Notes under the pieces: generated by a model
Database searches by the model: none
What the model saw: only the letters and a program-made list of their open reading frames with translations
What the model was told of the DNA's origin: nothing
Position numbers and translations under genes: made by a program
Source of the DNA: CAZICM01 sp964537685
Lineage (GTDB): Bacteria; Myxococcota_A; Polyangia; Polyangiales; Polyangiaceae
Assembly: GCA_964537685.1 (NCBI GenBank)
Contig: CAZICM010000019.1
Location: 89,691-153,690 of the forward strand
Direction: 5' to 3'
Length of the DNA: 64,000 nucleotides
Shown here: positions 17,400 through 26,119 of the stretch, piece by piece
How the letters are laid out: the number at the start of each line of letters is the position of its first letter
How positions within the stretch are numbered: the first letter of the stretch is position 1

Positions 17400-17888
17400 C
17401 TACGCTCCGCCCCCCTTGGACTCCCCCGCTCCTTCCGTCACATCGGGCGCCACCTTATCACCCTGCGCCGCCCTCACCGTAGGCTTTACCTTATCCGCCA
17501 GGTCCTTGCGCCCCGCCATCCGGTAGAACCCCATCAGCATACCGGCCACGCCCTGATACATGTCCGACCATCGCGCGCCCGCCTGATTGCGCTTCAACAG
17601 CGCATCATCCAACTCCCTCGCTTCCGTATCCATCGTCTCCACCAAAGGAGCCAGCATACCGGCCTTCGCCTTCAACATCTGCGACAAAACCGCCGTATCC
17701 ATGGTCGCCCCCACGCTGGTCGCCTTCACCTGTGGCTTCTCGTCCAACAAATGAGCCACCTTGAACGCAAAACTCAGCGTAGCCCAGGCCGTATTCCTGG
17801 GCGTTTCTTCATTGAGCCCATAGCTCATCAGCCCCTTTGCATCGAGAGCGAGCCCCATAAAACTCCGCACATGCGCGATGGTCTGCAA
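17400..17888 (-). pseudogene. Uncharacterised protein, probably 5'-truncated
   Basis: The open frame encodes about 162 mainly alpha-helical residues (from TTG 17888) or ~152 from ATG 17858. No family is recognised. It lacks a good start: there is no ribosome-binding site. The in-frame stop upstream (TAG, 17919-17921) lies exactly on the junction between two copies of a 14-bp tandem duplication. The frame upstream of the duplication has no start codon either, so the gene may be a 3' remnant of a longer one, or it may use a weak TTG/ATG start. The C-terminus is Gly/Glu/Lys-rich. It converges on panB with an 8-bp gap. Confidence 0.45.
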
Positions 17889-17906
17889 AAGCGCCGCATG
17901 CTGTTC

Positions 17907-17934
17907 AAGGACGGCTTCCTAAGGACGGCTTCCC
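17907..17934. repeat. 14-bp tandem duplication
   Basis: Two adjacent copies of AAGGACGGCTTCC(T/C) (17907-17920 and 17921-17934) match at 13 of 14 bases. The junction creates an in-frame TAG on the minus strand just upstream of the hypothetical gene at 17400-17888. This looks like a recent slippage event. Confidence 0.75.
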
Positions 17935-18228
17935 ACCTTCCGAGGATACGTCACAAAGCCTTTAAAAGAGCCTTGCGGGCGACGCGGAGCCAAGATGGAG
18001 GGATAGGAACAAGAGTTTTGTATCCGCGGACACAAAAAACGCCGGTGGAAGGCGAGCACGCCTACCGAGGATAGGGTAAAAAGCCTTTGGAAGGCGGGTT
18101 TTTCGCTCACGGACACGACAAAAGGGCCAACGAAAACGAACGCGGGACCCTGGCAGGGGGAAAAAGGCCAGGCGCGAGCGATTCGCGACTCAGACGCGCC
18201 TCTCCTATGATAGCGAAGAGAGAGAGGC
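17935..18228. other. Repeat-rich, structured intergenic region before the GT87-like gene
   Basis: The region has no gene I can support. It holds a degenerate copy (17935-17963) and a full copy (18061-18103) of a ~43-bp repeat. It also holds inverted repeats CCTGGC/GCCAGG near 18148-18172 and GGCGCG/CGCGCC near 18171-18203, which would form a leader hairpin just before the downstream gene. A purine-rich GAAGAGAGAGAGG run (18213-18225) can act as its ribosome-binding site. Confidence 0.5.
18061..18103. repeat. ~43-bp dispersed repeat, copy A, with bidirectional terminator fold
   Basis: The unit begins CCTACCGAGGATAGGGT and ends GCGGGTTTTT. Within it, GCCTT-TGG-AAGGC forms a hairpin flanked by AAAAA on the left and GGGTTTTT on the right, so it could terminate transcription on either strand. 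Copy B at 19893-19935 matches it with only a few mismatches. Confidence 0.6.
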
Positions 18229-19911
18229 ATGGCCCAAAACCCCAAACGACCGATGGCCCGACTCGGTTTGGGCGCACTCGCGCTCTGTCTGCTTTCGCCG
18301 ATGGTCGTACATGGCCTCTTTCGTCCCCTCGCCCAAATCCTAGGGGCAAACGGAAATGCCCTGCATCTCACCTTTGCGGCCCTTGCGGTCGCGGCGCTTG
18401 CCTTTGTCGGCTATCTCATCTCTTTTCATCGAGGGCCTCATACCCCTCGCCCCACCCTTGCCGCAGCATCTGGCGCCCTGCTATTGGGTTTGCTGCTTGG
18501 CCATGGGGCCGCGTCAATCGCCGCCGCCGTTTTTCCGCTTCTGGCCGTCGCGCTCTTCGCGGGCAAGCTCTTGCCCTGGATCGTGGAGCGTTTGCCCCAG
18601 GATATGGATGCCCTTGCAAAGCGGCGCTATGTGGTGACAACACTCGTCATTTTGCTAAGCATGGGGTCCATTCATCAAATGGCCCGGCTCAGCACCTTTA
18701 TGGGAGATTCCTCGCGCGGGGACCTTTCCGCGCTGCCCACCTTGCCTCTTCTGGTCAATCATTCTTGTTTAACGGCCTATGTCGAAGGGACGCGCCTAGC
18801 GGCCGAGGGCGCGGAGAATATCTACGACGCCAAATATTGGCCCGATCTACAAACAGAAAGGACGATTGAAACGGCGTTCACGGGCAGATATGCCCCTTTT
18901 GGCCTCGATACCTTTGAATATCCGCCGGCCTTTTTGCTATTGCCGCATATCTTGCTTTCATGGCTTCCCGACTATGCATCCCAGCGCGCCTTATGGTTTG
19001 GTTTTAACGGCCTGCTTCTGGCGGCGGGACTTTGGGTCGTTGCGGCCTGGATAGGCGGTCGAACCGAAGTACGGGCGCTACTTGCCGTACCGATCATCTT
19101 TATCAGCTTTCCCACGCTCCTCGTACTCCAGGTCGGCAATGTCCACGTCTCGGTGATTGTGCTTTCCGTGCTGGCGATGGTGGCCTTTGAGCGCAAGCGT
19201 TATGCGCTTGGAGGAGCCATGCTTGCGTTTACGATTGCATCCAAGATTTCGCCTGGGCTGTTGATCTTGATGCTGCTCATCCAGCGCCGTTTTCGGGAAG
19301 TGCTTTGGACGGCGGGTTTTGGGGCGGGCTTTGTATTGCTCACAACGCTTGTATTTGGTCTTGGACCTATCCAGATGTTTTTATTCTATCAACTTCCTCA
19401 CTTAGCATCGGGCGAGGCGCTTCGATTTCTAGCATGGGAACAGAACCTACCGGTGAACCTCGCGCCTTTTGGACTTCCCTTCAAACTCGCCTATTTGGGC
19501 ATGAATGTGGGCGATCCATGGAAGCTGGCCAAGCTCATCAACCATCTATTCACGGCCATGATTCTGGTCTTAACGGTCATTGCGGCGCGCAAACAAGGGG
19601 GAGCGCGTGTAAAGGCGGAGCTATGGCTTTCCGTGCTCGCGCTGGGGACGCTTCGCAGCCCGCTGGCGCCGGCCTATGCGATGGTGCCGCTATTTTGGCT
19701 TTTCTCGCTGTTATCGACAGAAGTGCGAGGTCCGCTGCGCGTATTTTTGATATCGGCCATCTGGGTGTTTTTAGGAACGGCGGTGCTGGGGCCTTTTCGG
19801 CAGCTCTTGATAGGATCGATCGTGCAGCAATTTTTATTGCTTGGGCTGCTTGTGTATGTCGTGTTGCGAAGGCCGTACGAGGAAGCAGCAGACCTACCGA
19901 GGATAGGGTGA
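18229..19911 (+). CDS. GT87/DUF2029-like polytopic membrane glycosyltransferase
   Basis: This 560-residue protein has about 11-13 predicted membrane helices. The long extracytoplasmic loop after the first helices (about residues 175-225) has acidic and aromatic residues, including YDAKYWPDL and FEYPPAFLLLPH. That pattern (an ENIYD..Y then YPP region) is typical of the GT87 (DUF2029) family of polyprenol-phosphate-mannose-dependent transferases. A role in glycosylating envelope polymers is inferred from the family. The C-terminal codons and stop lie inside copy B of the ~43-bp repeat, so the end of the protein (DLPRIG) is encoded by repeat sequence. It may replace an original C-terminus. It is a single gene with no glycosylation cluster nearby. 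Confidence 0.7.
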   Translation: MAQNPKRPMARLGLGALALCLLSPMVVHGLFRPLAQILGANGNALHLTFAALAVAALAFVGYLISFHRGPHTPRPTLAAASGALLLGLLLGHGAASIAAAVFPLLAVALFAGKLLPWIVERLPQDMDALAKRRYVVTTLVILLSMGSIHQMARLSTFMGDSSRGDLSALPTLPLLVNHSCLTAYVEGTRLAAEGAENIYDAKYWPDLQTERTIETAFTGRYAPFGLDTFEYPPAFLLLPHILLSWLPDYASQRALWFGFNGLLLAAGLWVVAAWIGGRTEVRALLAVPIIFISFPTLLVLQVGNVHVSVIVLSVLAMVAFERKRYALGGAMLAFTIASKISPGLLILMLLIQRRFREVLWTAGFGAGFVLLTTLVFGLGPIQMFLFYQLPHLASGEALRFLAWEQNLPVNLAPFGLPFKLAYLGMNVGDPWKLAKLINHLFTAMILVLTVIAARKQGGARVKAELWLSVLALGTLRSPLAPAYAMVPLFWLFSLLSTEVRGPLRVFLISAIWVFLGTAVLGPFRQLLIGSIVQQFLLLGLLVYVVLRRPYEEAADLPRIG

Positions 19912-19935
19912 AAAGCCTATGGATTGCGGGTTTTC
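19893..19935. repeat. ~43-bp dispersed repeat, copy B
   Basis: This copy matches copy A (18061-18103) at all but a few positions and covers the last codons and stop of the GT87-like gene. The central hairpin of copy A is broken here by substitutions, so the terminator function is probably lost. Its presence at a gene end suggests insertion or recombination. Confidence 0.6.
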
Positions 19936-19996
19936 CTCCCGGCGACACCCGGAACTTTTTGATGTATTCACGCCGATGATGATGTAAAGCCAATGA

Positions 19997-20893
19997 ATGA
20001 GAAAAATCCTCGCAACCCTAGGCTTTAGCGCCTTCATTTGCCTATTCATCGTCTCCGGCTGCAGCCCAAAACCGGGCAAATCCTGTAGCTCAAACGACAA
20101 ACCCACATGCCTCGACGCGGCCACCCTACTTGAATGCAAAGACGGCGTTTGGCTGGCTTCAGGCTGTTTAGGCCCCAAAGGCTGCGAATCGAATGAAAAA
20201 GAATATGCCTGCGATACCTCGCTGGCCAAGGCGGGCGATGTATGCACAAAAGAATCCCGCTATTCATGTTCGACCGATAAAAAGGCACAACTCCGATGCA
20301 AGGCCGGCAAATGGACAACCATGGCTCAATGCACCAAAGAGCCTGGCTGCAACGTAGGAAGCTTTCTCAATAGCTGCCCCGGCGCCGTCGCCAACGAAGG
20401 CGATGAATGCGATATGGGCACCGACCCCAAGAAAAAAAGCTATCTCTGCACGACCGATAAAAAATCGGCGCTCCTCTGCAAAGACGGAAAATGGAAGGCC
20501 ATTGAACAATGCCTAGGTAAAGATGGCTGTGGTTCTTCGATGTTTTCTATCAAATGCGACGGCCCCACGGCCAAGGTGGGAGACGATTGTGACTTCGAAG
20601 ACAAGCCTGATTATGCCTGCTCAGCGGATGGCAAGGCGCAATTGATATGCAAAGCCAATGGGTGGGCGCTGGATAAGAATTGCCGGGGCAAGGAAGGCTG
20701 CACGACCAGCGTATTGGGCATTAAATGCGATGCTTCGGTGATGGAACCCGGGGAAGCCTGCGCCAAAGACGGCTCGGCCGCGTGTTCCACCGATGGAAAG
20801 ACCATTTTGGAATGCAAAGGGGGCAAGTTTGAAAAAGTAAAGGAATGCCCCAAGAGCTGCAGCGTTGGATTTGCGACGATAAGCTGCGAATAA
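19997..20893 (+). CDS. Cys-rich repeat lipoprotein
   Basis: This 298-residue lipoprotein has a signal peptide with lipobox VSGC at residues 18-21. The mature part consists of about five repeats of ~50 residues. Each has the pattern G(D/E)xC...Y.CS(T)DxKxxLxCKxGKW...QCxxxxGC, with roughly six cysteines per repeat that probably form disulfides. The repeats are similar but not identical, which points to old internal duplication. No enzyme motif is seen. Such Cys-rich surface lipoproteins are common and poorly understood in Myxococcota. It probably sits in the outer membrane. It converges on another Cys-rich lipoprotein gene with a 9-bp gap. Confidence 0.8.
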   Translation: MRKILATLGFSAFICLFIVSGCSPKPGKSCSSNDKPTCLDAATLLECKDGVWLASGCLGPKGCESNEKEYACDTSLAKAGDVCTKESRYSCSTDKKAQLRCKAGKWTTMAQCTKEPGCNVGSFLNSCPGAVANEGDECDMGTDPKKKSYLCTTDKKSALLCKDGKWKAIEQCLGKDGCGSSMFSIKCDGPTAKVGDDCDFEDKPDYACSADGKAQLICKANGWALDKNCRGKEGCTTSVLGIKCDASVMEPGEACAKDGSAACSTDGKTILECKGGKFEKVKECPKSCSVGFATISCE

Positions 20894-20902
20894 ACCGGCA
20901 AT

Positions 20903-21994
20903 CTAGTTGCAATTGATATTGCAAATCGACCCCACCTCGCCCACGCAAAGGCCATCCCAGGCATTATCGCAGCAATAAGGATCGGCCCCACACAACTCCG
21001 CCGCGCAGGGATCGCAACCCGGGTCCAGCTTCTCGCCCTCCATACAGATGGGATGCGGACAATCGCAGCCCGTCATGCATTCCGTTACCGCCAACGCTAC
21101 ACATGCCGCCGTCCAATCTGTTGTGCAACAGGTCGGATCTTGAGCGCATACCGCCGTTACACATGGATCGGCCCCACAGGTCGCGTGCGCCAAAATCGTA
21201 CAATCCCCGTTCCATGCAGGCGGTGAACCCGTGCAACACTGCATATCCGCCATGCAGATCTCGCTCACACAAGGATCAAAACACTTGGTCGGATCTAAAA
21301 AGGCACCCGCCACACACGCCGAATGCGCGCATTCTGGGGGCGGGGGACAGGCGCCGCAATCCTGAGGACAACCATTGCAATCCTCACCGCTGCAATTGCC
21401 GTCTCCACAGCAATCCGTTCCGCAAATATTCTTGACGGCACCCACGCACTGCCCATCCCAGGCCGTATCACAACAGTAAATATCCTGAGCGCACACCATA
21501 TCCACACAAGGATCGCCACAGCCCAAAGGCAATTTATCCCCGGCTATACACACCTCATGCGGGCAAGGCGGACAATCCATCGAACAGGTGCCATTGGTCT
21601 CGCCACCATTGCATTGCCCATCTCCACATACGGGCGGACAATCCATTAAACATGTGGCTGGGTCTTCGCCCATTTCGCACACATTGTTTCCACACACAGG
21701 ATTGGTTTGCATCCCGCCCGCGCCGCCTATTCCGCCCGCGCCGCCCGTTCCTCCCGCGCCGCCCATATTACCCGACGAGCTGGATGAGCCTCCGGCACCG
21801 CCCATATTGCCCGACGAACTCGACGAAGCGCTGGCCCCGCCCGTATTGCCGCCGGCGCCGCCTGAATTGCCCGATGAACTCAACGGCGAACCACTGCCCG
21901 ACTGCCCAAACAAGTCATCGGCCTCTGTCGTACAAGCGCCAAGCGCGGCGAAAACAGCACAAAACGCGGCCAATAGCGGAACATGACGATTCAT
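20903..21994 (-). CDS. Cys-rich lipoprotein with Gly/Ser linker
   Basis: This 363-residue protein has a lipobox LGAC near residue 21. It then has a low-complexity linker of GGAGG/SSSSG units (about residues 33-95), which would hold the domain away from the membrane. Two CGNNVCEMGEDP / CGDGQCNGGE type repeats follow, with the spacing CGDGxCxxGE....CxxDC well known from myxobacterial surface proteins. Several copies of a DPCVxxVCAQDxYCCDxxWDxxCV module come last, ending in CN. No catalytic motif is visible. The modules look like small disulfide-stapled binding domains. The function is unknown. Confidence 0.8.
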   Translation of the reverse strand: MNRHVPLLAAFCAVFAALGACTTEADDLFGQSGSGSPLSSSGNSGGAGGNTGGASASSSSSGNMGGAGGSSSSSGNMGGAGGTGGAGGIGGAGGMQTNPVCGNNVCEMGEDPATCLMDCPPVCGDGQCNGGETNGTCSMDCPPCPHEVCIAGDKLPLGCGDPCVDMVCAQDIYCCDTAWDGQCVGAVKNICGTDCCGDGNCSGEDCNGCPQDCGACPPPPECAHSACVAGAFLDPTKCFDPCVSEICMADMQCCTGSPPAWNGDCTILAHATCGADPCVTAVCAQDPTCCTTDWTAACVALAVTECMTGCDCPHPICMEGEKLDPGCDPCAAELCGADPYCCDNAWDGLCVGEVGSICNINCN

Positions 21995-22074
21995 CGGCGA
22001 CTCCGGGGCCGATCGGGGTGAGCATTGAAATCGGCCAGTGAGCGCAGCCTACAGCACTTTTTGATGCGGTGAAA

Positions 22075-22959
22075 TTAGGGACGCGGGCTCTTGTTGAGCT
22101 TCGCTCCAATGGCCGACGCTTCTTCGGCCGCTTCCAATGCGCTTTCCATTTCGCGGAGCAGTTCGTCGGCGGCTTCTTGTTCTTGTTCGGCCCGCGCCTG
22201 TTTGGCTTTGGAATCCAGCTCCATTTCCACCCGAAGCAAGGCTTGCTCCACTCTTTTTCCTTCGCTGCCCGCTGGATCGACTTTTTTCTCGGCCACGGCT
22301 TTTAGGGCCGATTCAATGGCCGGTGAAAGAGGCGCCCGAAGCACCGCATCCGATGACGAAAGCTTGTTCTGCACCCGCCTCGCCAGCGCCAAGAGCCTTC
22401 CCTGAGGCGTATTCTGCTGCCGTTTGCGAAGCGCAAACACCGCGATGATCGCGAGGAAAAAGACAAAAATTCCGCCCGCCCATTGCAAATACATCGCCGT
22501 TTTAGGCGCGACCGGGGGCAATACAGCCGAAGGAACCTCCAATACCAAACAATTGGCCATTCCCTCAGCGCCGCCTTTAAGCGTCTTGCTCCATTCGTCC
22601 ACGGTCAGCAGCCTGCTTTGAGCCGCCAGCACGGTACGCATCGGCAAACAAGGCGAGGCCACCCTCAGCGCATCGCAGGCAGGAGAAGGATCGCCCGTGG
22701 CAATCGCGTGCACCTCGTGCGTTTTTAAGTTCCTGTCGGTCACCCTAAAACCGCCCGCCGCGAAATCGATAAGCCCGCCCGAATCGGCCGAAGCCCCTCC
22801 CGGCGCATTTTCAGGCCAAATCGTCGCCGCGGCATCGATGGTCGAGCCATCGTGCGCCGAATAAAACGAGCCTTTAACAACAATTTCCCCGCCCGGCCGC
22901 ACATCCACATGAACAGCAGGCGTTCGGGGGTTTAAACAAATCGCTTCGCCGTTGGACAT
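22075..22959 (-). CDS. Single-pass membrane protein next to a VWA protein
   Basis: This 294-residue protein has an N-terminal soluble part of ~150 residues, a single membrane helix at about 157-178 followed by RKRQQ (cytoplasmic side positive), and a C-terminal Lys/Glu/Ala-rich helical region (about 225-285) likely to form a coiled coil. No N-terminal signal peptide is obvious. No family is recognised. The gene lies only 21 bp after the VWA gene and is probably co-transcribed, so the two products may form a complex across the inner membrane. That link is inferred from position only. Confidence 0.7.
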   Translation of the reverse strand: MSNGEAICLNPRTPAVHVDVRPGGEIVVKGSFYSAHDGSTIDAAATIWPENAPGGASADSGGLIDFAAGGFRVTDRNLKTHEVHAIATGDPSPACDALRVASPCLPMRTVLAAQSRLLTVDEWSKTLKGGAEGMANCLVLEVPSAVLPPVAPKTAMYLQWAGGIFVFFLAIIAVFALRKRQQNTPQGRLLALARRVQNKLSSSDAVLRAPLSPAIESALKAVAEKKVDPAGSEGKRVEQALLRVEMELDSKAKQARAEQEQEAADELLREMESALEAAEEASAIGAKLNKSPRP

Positions 22960-22980
22960 AAATCCCGTGCAAACAATCGT

Positions 22981-24885
22981 TCAGCGCAAATGCCCAAGCG
23001 CCGCCGTTTCCAGCAGCATCGAAAGCACCAAGGGGTCGCCCAATCCAGTCGTATTGCCCGCGTGAGAGCGCAGCCGCGCAAGCCGTTCGGCATCTTTAAT
23101 AAACAAAGGCTCGCCCAGCGTCTCCGAGGCTTTTCTTAACAACTGCTCGCGCTCCGACAGCAGCGAAACAGCTCTTTCCCGCTCGCCCCGAGCGATCATC
23201 GCCGCCGCTTCGGACAGCGCTTCTCCCGCCGCAAAACCCTGCACCGTCCGCACGACCGAGGCATTTTGGCTCTGCGCGCTTTCGGCATCGCTTCCCGCGT
23301 ATTTCACCGCCAAAGGATATTCATCCGCCCCATTTTTCTTGGCCACGCGGTCTTTGTATTTCAGCTCGACCAGCGCCACGTCTTTCTTCTGCGCTCCCGC
23401 CGGTAAATTGAGCTTGAGCAAAATCGCGTGACTGTCTCCCTTTGCAAATGCAGGGATAAAAAAGCGCATTCCGCCTTCGGTATCGTCTTGGCGGTCTTTC
23501 TTAATCCCCTCGCGCTTCTCCGCCTGCTGATCGGCCGCGACTTCGATCGAACGCACCGTTTGAGCTTCATTTTCCGATAAACGGCGCGATCCATAGACTT
23601 TGAGAAGCTGCACGCCGGTCTTCAGCCTTACCCGCAGCTCCACCGCCGTCGCCACGGGATCGAGCCTCTTTTCAAGCTCGGTCGACAGCGCGGGCGCTAT
23701 CTGTTCGGGATCGCGCATGTAGTAATAACCGCCCGCTCCATCCCTCGCGATTGAACTCATCAAATCGCCGTCATAATCGGTTCCCAATCCAAACGAACTG
23801 GTTTGAATACCATTTTGAAAGGCATCCAAGGCCATTCTCGCCAAACGCTGACTATTGGTAATCCCCGCGTTTGCCCGGCCATCCGATAATAAAAAGACCA
23901 CGCGCACCGCATCATCGGGAATTCCTTTTGAATTGGCCTGGCCATACCCCAATTCGAGTCCCCGGCCAATATTCGTCCCTCCGCCTTCTTCCAAGCCCGC
24001 GATGATTTTCTTCATCGCGTCGCGATTGGGTCCGACCGCTTTATCGGGAATGCGCACATCCGCATCGCTCGAGAAGGTGACCAGCGAAAAATCGTCCGTG
24101 GGCGCGAGTTTGTCGACCAAAGCCGTCGCTGCCTCGCGCGCCCTCACCATGGATTCGCCGCGCATCGAACCGCTGAGATCCAGCACCAAATGCACCGAAA
24201 GCCTGGGCCTGCCCTTCACCGCATCCTCTGAGCCTTTCAGCGTCAGCCTTAAATGCACGGCCCCTCCCGAAGGAGGCAGGTTTCCGCGTTCAAAATCGCT
24301 GACGAGCAGAAGCGCCTTGCCCTTGGGCGCATCGGCGGAAGCCGCATAACGCGCGCCCACATCGCTCACCAATTCGCGTTCGCCCGAAGGCACAATGCCC
24401 CGCGCAACCGCCGACTCAAAGGCCGCCAAATGACCGCCGCCCGGCCTGTAGGTCGTCGCAAAACGCCCATTGGGATCGATCGCCGCTTCCTCGGGTTTTG
24501 GAGGCATTGCGACACTGGGTTCCGGGGGCCGCGCCTCGCCCTTTCTTGCATCGGCAGGCGCGCCCGGCGTTGACTCGAAAGCGAGCTCGCCTTCACCGCC
24601 GGCCTTCATTTTCCGGGGACCATTCATCGCGGCCGGAGATTTGGCGCCGGCGCCGCTCCGGCCTGTCTCAGTATCGCCAATGCCCTGAGCCCGGGTTTCA
24701 GAAGGCGGAGCTTCTTCGCTGTACTTGTTTGCAAGGGGTTTTTCGGCTGCCGCCTGAGACGTTTGCGAAGCTGGAGGAGCCTCCTTGGAATCGTATTTGG
24801 CGCAGGTGATACCGAGCGAAACCAAGGCCAAAAGCCCCGAGCCAAAGAGAGCGCCGCAAAGCCGCGAAGAACCAAAGCGTTTCAT
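22981..24885 (-). CDS. Von Willebrand factor A domain protein, exported (YfbK-like)
   Basis: This 634-residue protein has an N-terminal signal-like segment ending around Cys28. The context GITC is a poor lipobox, so it may be a lipoprotein or simply secreted. A Pro/Ala/Glu-rich linker to about residue 150 follows. A VWA domain then carries a complete MIDAS motif (DLSGSMRGES near residue 235), the later T in GGTNIGRG and the D in LLSDGRANAG. After it comes a ~200-residue region like the C-terminal part of YfbK-type proteins (NLPAGAQKKDVALVELKYKD). VWA domains bind protein ligands through a metal ion. It heads a two-gene unit with the membrane protein 21 bp downstream. Confidence 0.85.
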   Translation of the reverse strand: MKRFGSSRLCGALFGSGLLALVSLGITCAKYDSKEAPPASQTSQAAAEKPLANKYSEEAPPSETRAQGIGDTETGRSGAGAKSPAAMNGPRKMKAGGEGELAFESTPGAPADARKGEARPPEPSVAMPPKPEEAAIDPNGRFATTYRPGGGHLAAFESAVARGIVPSGERELVSDVGARYAASADAPKGKALLLVSDFERGNLPPSGGAVHLRLTLKGSEDAVKGRPRLSVHLVLDLSGSMRGESMVRAREAATALVDKLAPTDDFSLVTFSSDADVRIPDKAVGPNRDAMKKIIAGLEEGGGTNIGRGLELGYGQANSKGIPDDAVRVVFLLSDGRANAGITNSQRLARMALDAFQNGIQTSSFGLGTDYDGDLMSSIARDGAGGYYYMRDPEQIAPALSTELEKRLDPVATAVELRVRLKTGVQLLKVYGSRRLSENEAQTVRSIEVAADQQAEKREGIKKDRQDDTEGGMRFFIPAFAKGDSHAILLKLNLPAGAQKKDVALVELKYKDRVAKKNGADEYPLAVKYAGSDAESAQSQNASVVRTVQGFAAGEALSEAAAMIARGERERAVSLLSEREQLLRKASETLGEPLFIKDAERLARLRSHAGNTTGLGDPLVLSMLLETAALGHLR

Positions 24886-25014
24886 TGAAATTCGCCTTCT
24901 TCCACCGAGATCATTGAGTCAAACCGCTAAGCGTTGAATGACGAATGAGCCAAACGATGGATCTAGGGCAATTCAAAATGTTCCGGGGAATATTTTAAAG
25001 AGGATAGAGCGCGG

Positions 25015-26094
25015 CTAAATCGTCTCGATATGGGTTTCAATGAAGGCATCGATGGTGTGAGCCATCCAGCGCTTGGCCGAAGGCGAAAGAAGCGCGGCCT
25101 TGAGCAATGGAAAACTCGCCTCCGCGGCCTCTTGCCAGAACAAGCGTTCGGCGGCCGGATCGCGGGAAATACCCAGCTCCGACATAAGCTCCAGAATATT
25201 TTTCTGACCATTTTCCCGCAGAAAATCGGCGATGAGCGCTCTGCGCCTGGCCTTGACTTCGGACAGCGAAAGAATATGCCCCGCGATATCCAATCCGATC
25301 GAATTGAACAGCTCGGAATCGCGGGCATCGACGGCCTTGGCCATTTGGGCGAGCTCTTGGGAAAGCAGCCAGGCAAATACGCTCTTGCGAAGGGCGATCG
25401 CCTTGGGTTCTCCGCTTTTCGCAAGCATTTTCTCGACGGTCATGCCCAGGCCCTTCTTTGAAAATCCTTGTAAAAACTTTCGAATCTCGGGCTCCAGCCT
25501 CTTATCAAAATCGCCCTTCATCGATTCCAATCCCTTGGAAAATCCTCCCAATCCAAAAGGCGATACTTTCTTGAGCAGTGCGGGCAATCCCCATTCGGCA
25601 AAAAAGGGATTAACCTTTTCTAAAAACTCTTTAAGGGTGTCATACAACACATCCCTCATGATTTCTTCGGAGGCTTCATGCATGGCGATATGCCGGATCA
25701 ATTGTTCTGGCATTAAATCGGAACGCTGAAGGATTTGATCGATTTGCTTTTTGGCAGCCTCGGGAAAGAAGTCTCCAATTTTTTTAGATTGGTTGTATTG
25801 CCCTTGTAATTCGGCGCGGGCGGCCGAGAGCGCGGCTTTGATTAAAGGTCTTGCGGCTTTTTGAAAGGGTTCGGCCGAGAGCGAGATATCGAGCGCATCG
25901 CATAGGCTTTGGGCGTCGATGAGCACCGATAAAGGCGCGTGCATCAGCTCTTCGCCCACCGCTTGCACATGGGTTTTCCATTCTTCAAGGCCCGTAGGCC
26001 CAAGAAGCCTCGCTTCAAAAAAGAGGACCCAGCGATCTTTAAGCGCTTGGGCCGCCGCCGCCGGAAGCTGAATTTTATCGGATTGTGAATTCAT
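25015..26094 (-). CDS. Uncharacterised alpha-helical protein
   Basis: This protein has about 359 residues from ATG 26094. It is strongly helical, without signal peptide, membrane segment or recognisable motif. A possible upstream start at 26151 would overlap the preceding lipase-like gene and is less likely. The middle section has amphipathic Lys/Glu helices around GLGGFSKGLESMKGDFDKRL. The gene follows the lipase-like lipoprotein by 25 bp and is probably transcribed with it. A chaperone or accessory role to that secreted protein is possible but not supported by motif. About 129 bp without features separate it from the VWA gene. Confidence 0.6.
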   Translation of the reverse strand: MNSQSDKIQLPAAAAQALKDRWVLFFEARLLGPTGLEEWKTHVQAVGEELMHAPLSVLIDAQSLCDALDISLSAEPFQKAARPLIKAALSAARAELQGQYNQSKKIGDFFPEAAKKQIDQILQRSDLMPEQLIRHIAMHEASEEIMRDVLYDTLKEFLEKVNPFFAEWGLPALLKKVSPFGLGGFSKGLESMKGDFDKRLEPEIRKFLQGFSKKGLGMTVEKMLAKSGEPKAIALRKSVFAWLLSQELAQMAKAVDARDSELFNSIGLDIAGHILSLSEVKARRRALIADFLRENGQKNILELMSELGISRDPAAERLFWQEAAEASFPLLKAALLSPSAKRWMAHTIDAFIETHIETI

Positions 26095-26119
26095 TTTTGT
26101 GAATTGTATTGGGGACACA

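Noticed and set aside
17919..18371. Minus-strand frame with LFTLSSVG in the repeat region
   Set aside because: It is a shadow of the ~43-bp repeat and overlaps the GT87 gene start; the same peptide appears from copy B in another frame context.
18229..19935. GT87 gene as an insertion sequence flanked by direct repeats
   Set aside because: There is no transposase, no terminal inverted repeats and no target duplication; the 43-bp repeats are more like dispersed intergenic units.
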